DNA of 64,000 bases from Apostichopus japonicus (taxonomy: Eukaryota > Echinodermata > Holothuroidea > Aspidochirotida > Stichopodidae). Each line of letters begins with the position of its first letter. Within the stretch, counting starts at the first letter, position 1. The position numbers were made by a program, and so were the translations under genes. The DNA lies in assembly GCF_037975245.1 (NCBI RefSeq), contig NC_092578.1:248001-312000 (forward strand). Reading direction: 5' to 3'. Positions 10,791-20,900 of this stretch are shown here, in pieces. The notes under the pieces were generated by a model that was given only the letters and a program-made list of their open reading frames with translations, searched no databases and was not told where the DNA came from.

Positions 10791-12120
10791 ATCAATGTGA
10801 TTTCTCATATTCTAAGTGTCTTTGGTCTTGGTATTGAAAGTGAAACAAACTGAAGTAGGATGTGGCTGACTGAATCTGCACTAATAGAGTTATTTTCATT
10901 TTTGATATTGATTATGCATGTGTGTTCTACAAATAAGAATTAAACCTCCTAGGCTGGCAGATTGGCAGTAGTATTCATTAGGTTTTTGACCGTAAACTGT
11001 TTATTGTACTGACTTGTATTCATTGACACAGTACGTTCAGGCTTTTTTGATTGACATGTCTTATCTTCAAGTTAGGGTTGTTAATGTATTTGTTGTTCTT
11101 CTCTATCATGAGTGCTCATATTGAAGACACTAGAAGGATCACAGGTTTGGCAGTGCCAAGGTTGCCGATCTATCTTAAAGTGAAGTGTAACCAGCTATCC
11201 AGATGAATTAGGCAAACACAACCGTGTTGTACAAAGTCTGTCCAATATTCTATATTAACATTCCAGAAATTCCCCCAGGATTTCTGAACTTCCTAAAATT
11301 TTCATAGGATCACAGTTACCAATTATTCATTTGAAATCAGTTCAGAATCACAGCTTTTACATTGCAACGTATTCAAAGTTGTACATTTCAGTTCTTACAT
11401 TAAGGACTGGTAACAGTTTGGATCTTCTACATCTTCTAAAACTAGCAGGCGACATTAGGCATGGTCTAGTAAAGCCCACTTGGTTTTTGATGAGACAAAA
11501 TTGGCCTTATTGTGGGGTCAACCTTGCTGCAAGGTGCAGCTTCCACAACCCACTATTAACAGGTATGTCATTTGTCAACCAGCTATTTTCATTAATTGAC
11601 AACCATCCTAGATCAGTGCAGGATAATCATTGCATGACATCAGAAATGGTCACATTTCTTTACCACTGCCAACAGCTGTTTCAGTGCAATGCTTTACATG
11701 CAGTTAACCCCATATACCATACCATTGTGTTGACTTTTCTCTGGCATAAAGGGTATTAGTTCTATGTTGCATAATAGGAAAGTACTGTAATAAGAGTTGT
11801 TTTAACAAGGTTGGTTATAATGTAGCAAAGTGTGCACATGTTGCATGAGAAAATTGCTGTTATATTATAACCTATAACCTTGCTATAGAGAGGGAAGAGA
11901 TTGTGTGCTACAATCCATATATTTCAAAATAAAGCTGCATTGTTTCAATCATGTATGCTTGGTCACAATCATGCATTCAGTCAAGTAAAAGACTCTTATA
12001 TGATTATTAAAGTTAAATCTTAAAAGTGAAGACATTTATCAAAATCCAGTGATTTGTATGCTATGTTGCATTGTGAGCAGTAATTGCCAATTTTCTTTCT
12101 TATTTACTGTTCAAACCATA
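10791..12120 (+). other. Presumed 3' UTR and downstream flank of the phosphatase
   Basis: AATAAA at 11928-11933 is a candidate polyadenylation signal, which would give a 3' UTR of about 1.15 kb. An open frame at 11331-11759 (142 residues) has no recognisable domain and lies inside this presumed UTR, so I do not call it a gene. Confidence 0.4.
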
Positions 12121-12124
12121 CAAC

Positions 12125-12930
12125 GACAATATTAATGATATACCTGGAATGTTATATATACAGCTACTATCTATATGATGATATACTTTGGGTGGTATGT
12201 TATATGATGTACCTGTAGTGGTATGTTATCTATAGCTACCAGCTATATGATGATATACTTGAAGTGGTATGTGATATAAAGCTACTATCTATGTGATGAT
12301 ATACCTGTAGTGGTATGTTATCTATAGCTACCAGCTATATGATGATATACTTGGAGTGGTATGTGATATAAAGCTACTATCTATGTGATGATATACATGT
12401 AGTGGTATGTTATCTATAGCTACCAGCTATATGATGATATACTTGGAGTGGTATGTTATATATACAGCTACTATCTATGTGATGATATACCTGTAGTGGT
12501 ATGTTATCTATAGCTACCAGCTATATGATGATATACTTGGAGTGGTATGTTATATATACAGCTACTATCTATGTGATGATATACATGTAGTGGTATGTTA
12601 TCTATAGCTACCAGCTATATGATGATATACTTGGAGTGGTATGTTATATATAAAGCTACTATCTATGTGATGATATACCTGTAGTGGTATGTTATCTATA
12701 GCTACCAGCTATATGATGATATACTTGGAGTGGTATGTTATATATAAAGCTACTATCTATGTGATGATATACATGTAGTGGTATGTTATCTATAGCTACC
12801 AGCTATATGATGATATACTTGGAGTGGTATGTTATATATAAAGTTACTATCTATGTGATGATATACCTGTAGTGGTATGTTATCTATAGCTACCAGCTAT
12901 ATGATGATATACCTGGTTTGTTATATATAA
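12125..12930. repeat. 92-94-bp tandem array, about 8 copies
   Basis: Each unit has two related halves of about 46 bp. One contains ATGATGATATACTTGGAGTG and the other GTGATGATATACCTGTAGTG, separated by GTATGTTATMTATA and AGCTAC. Spacing of CCAGCTATATG is 92-94 bp. The array lies between the phosphatase and GTDC1 and no gene overlaps it. Confidence 0.9.
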
Positions 12931-14840
12931 CTAGTGGGACATGTTAATTGAGCTGTAGAGCAAATCACAAAATTACCTTTAAAAATTGGATCCTTTGGGC
13001 ATTCTATCAGAAATTCCAATAATTGAAATGTTGGTCAATAAAAGTGCAATTCTTAAATATTAAAAGAGTTCTTTATGAGGGTACAATTGAGAAGTTTTCT
13101 ACCGAGGAGGGGGGGGGGGGGAGGTTGCCTTACGGCCCTTTAACTGTTGCACTGAAACATGATTTTACTGTCATATTACAGATTTATGTTAAGTTTCTGT
13201 TGGTCTGTTTATGTAGCACCATTAAAAGACAACTTTGCTAATTTGATTCAGCTGTTTAAATGTCTAGTTTAGTTTGGATGTGTGTTTGTAGTTGATGTAA
13301 GGATGGAGTTGGAAAAGACTTTTATTTACTTTATGATAACTAGAATGTCCTTTTTAAATCCAAGGTACATGCATGGTCAGCCAGTAAGCAAGTCTGTATT
13401 ATAGACTTGATCAATACAGTTTATTAGTCTTATAGACTATTTCCCGTCCTTTAAAACTTTGAACAATAAATATATGGCGTCACTAATTCTGCATTTTTTA
13501 GTTCTTTTTTTTTTTTTTTTTTGATAGTTCTTTTAAAAGTTCTTGCAATGCAAGTTTCAGCACAAACAGGTGAGTTATTGCCACGACAATGTGTGTAACT
13601 GTCTGTCCATTTGTCAAGAATGATTTAAATGATCCCAGAAAATATATATGGAAATTGCATTCAACAACCCCACACCCCTCTGATATATTGTTTTAACTCG
13701 CCCTATAGCCCGTCAAAGAAGGTTCATGGCCCTATGAAAATCAGTCGGTGAAAAATTTCTTTTGAAATCTTGTGCACGTCACTGCAAGTGGTGGTCATGT
13801 GGTGTTCGTTCGCTCAGGGCATGTATCACAAACCACCAAATCAGAAAATTTGTACACCAAATCTGTACCATATGTACTATACCATATGTAAGAAGTACAA
13901 ATTGGTCCAAAGAGTGCACACAACCAAGAGAAGTGTCCACATGACAATTACGGTTTGGGAGCCCATTAGTATCAGTCATTCGTACTAAATCATTCTTACG
14001 AAGTGCTACTACTTAGATACGATTCGTCCATTAATTAAAGGAGGCAAACCCAACTACCATTATTATAATGGTCTTGAAAAAAATCCCCTTCAAGCTAAGA
14101 AATATCTTGTTCCATTTGGGAGATATCACAGATTTAATGTTCATTCCCAAGTCTAAATATGACATCAAGCCACATGTGCTTAAATTTTAAGTTTGCTCTA
14201 TTTATTTCTGTAATGCGGATTCTAAAATATTGAACCTCATAACATAAACATAACGTAATGATAGCACTGTCTTTCAGTGTCAACACTTCTAACATTCCCA
14301 TCTTGAAAATAACAAAGGTAAAATAAACAAAGGTAAAATAAATAAGGATGACTATGACATCTCAGATTCACCAAATGACAGGTATGTCCCAGAGATGACT
14401 TTTAAGCTAGGTTAAGTTCCAAACTGATCAAGATCCCCCACCCTCTCCCAACATAAACTGGCTTACAGATCCTCTAGAATTTTAGACTTGTTAAATAAGT
14501 AATCGTTTTTTTCTTCACACTAGTAGCTTTAACTAGAATATCCAGGACACAATTTTACTCATTGTAGTTTAGTAGGTTGCGCCATCTCATTGGCTTTGTC
14601 CCCGTTCTATATTACTGTCTGGTGATTACTATATCGTCTGCTATGATGATAACCTATTGCAACCTCCGGCTATTAGACTATAATTGCCAGTATAATCGCG
14701 TTTCCAATGAAGGGAATGGGTGATGCGTTTACTGTTTGGAAGACCATCTCAGATGGGTAATGCCTTTGGCCAGCTAGGGATCAAACCCAGGACCTCTTAT
14801 AGATATGGCAGGTTTCATTTCTTCTAACACTACCACAAAT
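12931..14840. other. Intergenic, no gene seen
   Basis: It contains a G run at about 13111-13122, a T run at 13506-13522 and a tRNA box-B-like fragment on the minus strand near 14768-14788 (GGTCCTGGGTTTGATCCC) without a clear box A. Overlapping open frames at 13762-13988 on both strands encode nothing recognisable. Confidence 0.45.
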
Positions 14841-14864
14841 TTTCACTCCACCATAGCACAATTT

Positions 14865-15017
14865 GAAGCTGGCCGCATATCCACCCCCACCCTCAATTCA
14901 GACGCACAGAGACCCACCCCCTTCAGACGCACATTCAGCTGCAGTTTCAGCCGCGCATTCAGACGCACTTTCGGCCAATGTGCGGCTAAATGTGAGGCTG
15001 AAACTGCGGCCAGCTTC
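14865..15017. repeat. Nested hairpin element
   Basis: The ends are a perfect 13-bp inverted repeat, GAAGCTGGCCGCA at 14865-14877 and TGCGGCCAGCTTC at 15005-15017. Inside are further arms of about 27 bp at 14941-14967 (GCAGTTTCAGCCGCGCATT) and 14981-15007 in reverse complement. The whole 153 bp can fold back on itself. It could be a small MITE; no target-site duplication was recognised. Confidence 0.65.
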
Positions 15018-15328
15018 AGTTTGGTTTCAGTTCATGATTGCGCAATCACCTAACAATGGAACATGAAACTGAGTGAAAGATACAATGCCATTGCCCGTTA
15101 CTGAAATACAAACCAAGAACATCTCAGATTACTGAACTGCGTGGGCGTTACCGAAATAATGATTGTAAAGATCAGCGATATCACAGCCTCTTTCACAGGA
15201 ACTAGTCAGCAACGGCTATTCCGTACATTATAGGCATTACTAGGCTAATGACTTTACACAGTTAGGCCAAGGCTAGGCTTACATTACAAATTTACAATTA
15301 AGTCTATTATAATTAAGCCCAAAACACG

Positions 15329-15655
15329 CTATGAGAAAGTTAATTTTCCATTGCTTGCAAGTGAAGTTTTCTTCTTGTCGCTACAAAATGCAGACAGTAA
15401 TGAAATGTGATACCTTGTTATCTTTGATCTAGACCTGAGCTGTCCATTGCTGCTATGTACACTGTGTTGTTGGTATTGACCGTAGCTGTATGTATTGACT
15501 GTACACTAGCGTCCAATTACCAACGGTAGCAAGCTGTGTGTGTATTTTCTGGGATCAATGGTGGTGTCTTACACTTCTGTTACACCTCATTCGAAACTAG
15601 GTCAGATTACTGGCATCAGACGTTTCTTTGTGCGCGAGTCTTCACACCCTTTAAA
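15329..15655. repeat. Segmental duplication, copy 1
   Basis: This ~320-bp stretch recurs 398 bp downstream at 15727-16050. Shared blocks include AGTTAATTTTCCATTGCTTG, ATGCAGACAGTAATGAAA, ACGGTAGCAAGCTGTGTGTG and ACACTTCTGTTACACCTCAT. The two copies differ by scattered substitutions, so the duplication is not very recent. It lies about 2 kb upstream of the first GTDC1 coding exon. Confidence 0.9.
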
Positions 15656-15726
15656 CGTAGCCTTGGCTAGGGCTGTTATAAATTCCTTTGAAGGCATTGA
15701 AGACTCGCCCAAAACCGCGTGCCGCG

Positions 15727-16050
15727 CTCTGAGAAAGTTAATTTTCCATTGCTTGCAAGTGAAGTTTTTTTTCGTGTCGCTAAAAAATGCAGACAGTAAT
15801 GAAACTTGATACCTTGTTATCTTTTATCTAGACCTGAAATGTCCATCGCTGCTATGTGCACTGTGTTGTAGGTATCCACCGTAGCTGCATGTATTGACTA
15901 TGCACTAGTGTCTAATTACAGACGGTAGCAAGCTGTGTGTGTACTTTCTAGGATCGATGGTGGTGTCTAACACTTCTGTTACACCTCATTCGAAACTTGG
16001 TCAGATTACCGGCATGAGACGTTTCTTAGTGCGCGAGTTCACTCCATTTA
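15727..16050. repeat. Segmental duplication, copy 2
   Basis: Second copy of the 15329-15655 segment, offset by 398 bp. Similarity stops after the shared GTGCGCGAGT block. If the parent segment contains GTDC1 promoter or 5' UTR sequence, the promoter would be doubled; the sequence alone does not show that. Confidence 0.9.
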
Positions 16051-17590
16051 ACTAAGGAGTAAGGTATGATAGAGAAATTCGTTTAAAATAAGTTTAGGCT
16101 ATGCATGAGCAGGCAGAAGGCATAAGTCCTATCTAGTGTTTTACCCATAATCAGCAAGAGACAGAGTCCGAATCAGCCCATTTTTTAAGATAATGGGTAT
16201 AGGGCCTAAGCCTAGATGGGCTTTGATCTAAGCTCAAGAAATACTCGGAACCTATTCTGTTGATATTTTACTGTAAAGATAATGTCACTCAGAAAGAAAA
16301 AGAACAGTATCTTGACAACTCCTTATATTACTTAGTGTTATTATTATAACTCAAAATACTGATTCAATGAGCTTCAGTATTGGGTTGTCAAATCGACTTA
16401 GATGATAGTTTTAGGCTCACTAAATTGCACAACTGTCAAAGGTTTTGTGATTTAATACACCATTCTTTTCTCCAAGATAAAACTACTTGAATAATATGTT
16501 CTTGTTAAGGTATGAACGATCATAACTAGCACTTTCTCGAATGAACAAACAAGATAGTACAGACGGCCTCTTTATATAGGATATTGTTTTCCTGCAACAT
16601 GTTTGTTTTCACCAAGATGAGGTGAGACGTGAACAGAGTGAAAATAATAGCATGAAATCATGCCAATATCATAACTTATAGACCAGAAATTCCAAGTTAA
16701 GGCAACTTAAAATTCATAACTCAGTGACACAACAGTCTTTTGGAGCTGATTTGATAGAAATCAAATCACCATTTTCACAATTATTTCTGAGATAAGATTT
16801 CTGTCACAAAACGTAATTGCTGAGATGGTTAGACTTGCTTGTGTTACACCTTAGCTCAGTATAATAATATGTATTTCTTAACTCTTAACAATAGTGTATT
16901 GTGTGTTGCCAATAATTGGGAATCAGTAATCTGTGTTGGTCTGATTCTGAGATGAAAGGAAAGGGAATCGTTTTAAAGTTTTTGTGAGAATCAGTAAAAC
17001 AATAGTCATAACAGTACTTTCTGTTGACAGTTGGGCATGCATAGGAACTTTCAACTAAAGTTTGGTAGAGAAACTATGGACAAGCGTGCTTCCTCTGCAA
17101 GTTTTGGTTATGCCTAAGTAAACAGTAGTTCCTTTAGCCAGATCATGGAAATATTTGACCTAGGCCATAAGCGGTGGCCACAATTTGTACAATATGACAC
17201 TTTGCCATTCCTCACAATATAAAGAAATGTGTGATAAATGAATTTGTATAGCAAAGAAGATCACAGTGATCATTTACTTATTACAGTTCTTCCATTTGTT
17301 AATATTATAAATTTCAACACTTGTTATCAAAACAATTTAATGGCATAAATAATTGATGTGGTTATCAGGAAGTATTTCATTTTGAGAATCATAATTTTGG
17401 AGCAATATAAAATGTGAAGTTTTCCTAGTCTAAAGCACATATTTAGGTCCGAAGACCCAACGATTGTAGAAAAAATTTGCTGTGTGAAATGTGATTAATT
17501 TCATTGAGGCAATTGCATGTCCAGCACAGTTGGGCTAGAGTCTATAGGTTTGGGACATTATATGGTGCCGAACATGCAGTACTGTACACT
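16051..17590. other. Upstream flank of GTDC1, no gene seen
   Basis: AT-rich sequence with no supported coding region. An untranslated first exon of GTDC1 may lie here or upstream but could not be identified. Confidence 0.45.
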
Positions 17591-17603
17591 GTGGAAATTT
17601 CAT

Positions 17604-17757
17604 GATGTTATTTTTCTCAGAGACATGTTCTTTGATGTTATTTGTCTCAGAGACCTGTTCTTTGATGTTATTTGTCTAAGAGACCTGTTCTTTGACGTTA
17701 TTTGTCTCAGAGACCTTTTCTTTGATGTTATTTATCTCAGAGACCTGCACTTTGATA
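17604..17757 (+). repeat. 30-bp array with five acceptor-like copies before the GTDC1 start exon
   Basis: Five 30-bp units each carry TTATTTGTCTCAG followed by AGACCTGTTCTTTGATG. The AG ends fall at 17620, 17650, 17680, 17710 and 17740; the third reads AAG rather than CAG. The last lies 24 bases before the GTDC1 ATG at 17765, so each copy looks like a splice acceptor for the first coding exon. Confidence 0.85.
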
Positions 17758-17764
17758 GGTTGCA

Positions 17765-17949
17765 ATGGAGAAGGTGCTGGTGATAGAACCATTCAGTGTT
17801 GATTCTCACAAGTTGCTTGTGGACTTCCTTGAGGGCAAATTTGAGACTGTTATCTTTGCCCTTCCTGCCCAGAAATGGCACTGGAAAGCAAGGACAGCTG
17901 CTCTATACTTTGCTCAGATGATTCCAAGCAATCAAGAATTGCAATGCAG
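17765..17949 (+). CDS. GTDC1: GTDC1 coding exon 1
   Basis: Starts with [18 protein letters not shown], collinear with the human N-terminus, and includes the signature [13 protein letters not shown]. The exon ends in CAATGCAG followed by GTAAAAT. It leaves two bases of an Arg codon completed by exon 2. Confidence 0.93.
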
Positions 17950-20900
17950 GTAAAATCAACGGCTATTATTACATGGTACCTCTGCTATCCTCAGACTTGC
18001 AACTTTGACTTCCAAATAACAATTACTGTACTAAAAAGTCATAATATATGACTAAACACATTGATATGTCATTTAAAATCAGATCTTATAAGTGTAAGTA
18101 AATGATCCAAACATTTGTGTTACGATAGAATAAAGATAACACATGTTATTTCAAGCATGCAGGATTTTATGTTGTAATGAAATTAATTGAGTATTGAAAA
18201 GTGTTTTCCAAACTTGTTATCCTTGTACCTGATTAGTAGGTTACAATTCCATTTTATCTAACATTAGCAAAGATTCTGCTATGTAAGTTCTAAAGCCTGT
18301 GTGCATTATAGCTGAACCAGAAAAATCGCACGTAGGGAGTGATTGAAACTATACTAGTTCATTTTCAACCTCATTTAAGTCTGTGTTGAGATGTATAGAT
18401 ACTTCAACATATTTTGAACTAGGTTTATTTGTTGGGAAAATTTCTGCACATTGTCCTTTTTCAATGCTAGTTATATTGTTATATATTGCACATATATTGA
18501 AATATATTGCACATATATCCCAGTCTATCAATACTTCCCTATCTGTGAATAAACGCCTGTCTATGAGTACACCCATGTTTATCTTGAGTATGAGCATATA
18601 TTCCTGTCTATGACTTTATCTCTGAGTATGAGCACATTCCTGTCTATGAGTATATCCCTGTCTATAAGTATATCCCTCTCTATGAGTATATCCCTATCTA
18701 TGAGTTTATTTCTGACTGTGATCATATCCCTCTCTATAAGTATATCCCTATCTATGAGTATATCTCTATCTATGAGTTTATTTCTGACTGTGAGCATATC
18801 CCTCTTTATAAGTAAATCCCTATCTATGAGTATATATCTCTATCTATGAGTTTATCTAAATGACGATGAGCACATCCCTGTCTTGGAAAATATCCCTGCC
18901 ATGAGTTTATTTCTGTCTGTGAGCGTATCCTTGTCTATCTGTGAGTATATCCCTATCTATGAGTATATCCCTATCTATGAGTTTATTCCTGACTGTGAGC
19001 ATATCCCTGTCTATCTGTGAGTATATCCCTATCTATGAGTATATCCCTATCTATGAGTTTATTTCTGACTGTGAGCATATCCCTGTCTATCTGTGAGTAT
19101 ATCCCTATCTATGAGTTTATTTCTGACTGTGAGTATACCCCTATCTATTATTATATCTCTCTATCTATGAATATCCCTATCTATGAGTATATAATCCCTG
19201 TCTATGAGTATATCCCAGTCTATGAGTTAATCCCAGTCTATGAGTTTATCACTGTCTATGAGTTTATTTCTGACTATGAGTATATCCCAGTCTATGAGTT
19301 TATCTCTATGAGCACATCCCTATTTGTGAGTATATCCCTATCTATTGTATATCTCTCTATCTATGAATATATCCCTATCTTTGCGTCTATGAGTAACTAT
19401 GTTTCAGTATCTCTTTGTTAACATACCAGACATGGTATGATTTGTACAGTAGTGATTGAGAGCAGGCTATCCCTGTAGATATTTGGCAACCTTAAGACCT
19501 ATTTTTTTCTTTGCATCATTATTGAAAGAGTCTGTTTTCTAAGTGGTTGTGAAATCATTTTTAATTTTATCTTTGTTTTGTAGAACACTATTTGCTAGTT
19601 CAGTTCTAAACTTAGCTGAATTGGTAGCCATGAGACCTGACCTTGCAGGAATGAAGAAGGTATTGTACTTCCATGAAAATCAACTGGTTTATCCAGTGAG
19701 GAAACAACAAGAACGGGACTTTCAGTATGGTTACAATCAGATCATATCCAGGTAAGATAGCAGTTAGATCAAATCTGATTAAGGCTAATTCCGATCTTGT
19801 CATATCAAGGTATGCCAACTTTAATTAGGTCATATCCATGTAACACTACTTGCAATCAGGTCATATCTAAGTGAGAGTAATTGCAATCAGGTCACATCCA
19901 GGTAAGACTAGTTGTAATCAGGTTACATTCAGGTAAGACTTTGCAATCAGGTTACATTCAGGTAAGACTTTGCAATCAGGTGATATTATTCAGGTAAGAC
20001 TTTGCATTCAGGTTATATTATTCAGGTAAGACTAGATGCAATCAGGTTATATTATTCAGGTAAGACTAGATGCAATCAGGTTATATTATTCAGGTAAGAC
20101 TAGATGCAATCAGGTTATATTCAGGTAAGACTTTGCAATCAGGTGATATTATTCGGGTAAGACTTTGCATTCAGGTTATATTATTCAGGTAAGACTAGAT
20201 GCAATCAGGTTATATTATTCAGGTAAGACTAGATGCAATCAGGTTATATTATTCAGGTAAGACTAGATGCAATCAGGTTATATTCAGGTAAGACTAGATG
20301 CTATCAGGTTATATTCAGGTAAGACTACATGCTATCAGGTTATATTATTCAGGTAAGACTAGATGCAATCAGGTTATATTCAGGTAAAACTAGTTGCAAT
20401 CAGGTTATATTCAGGTAAAACTATAGTTGCAGTCAGGTTATATTCAGGTAAGACTAGATGCAATCAGGTTATATTCAGGTAAGACTAGATGCAATCAGGT
20501 TATATTCAGGTAAAACTAAAGTTGCAATCAGGTTATAATCAGGTAAGACTAGATGCAATCAGGTTATATTCAGGTAAGACTAGATGCAATCAGGTTATAT
20601 TCAGGTAAGACTAGATGCAATCAGGTTATATTCAGGTAAGACTAGATGCAATCAGGTTATATTCAGATAAAACTATAGTTGCAATCAGGTTATATTCAGG
20701 TAAGACTAGATGCAATCAGGTTATATTCAGGTAAGACTAGATGCAATCAGGTTATATTCAGGTAAGACTAGTTGCAATCAGGTTATATTCAGGTAAGACT
20801 AGTTGCAATCAGGTTATATTCAGGTAAGACTAGATGCAATCAGGTTATATTCAGGTAAGACTAGTTGCAATCAGGTTATATTCAGGTAAGACTAGTTGCA

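Noticed and set aside
11331..11759. 142-residue frame downstream of the phosphatase
   Set aside because: It lies in the presumed 3' UTR before the AATAAA and has no recognisable motif.
14768..14788. tRNA gene on the minus strand
   Set aside because: Only a box-B-like motif is present. No box A or cloverleaf could be formed around it.
18349..19421. Ser/Ile/Leu-repeat frames inside GTDC1 intron 1
   Set aside because: The 18-bp unit is a multiple of three and keeps several frames open on both strands.
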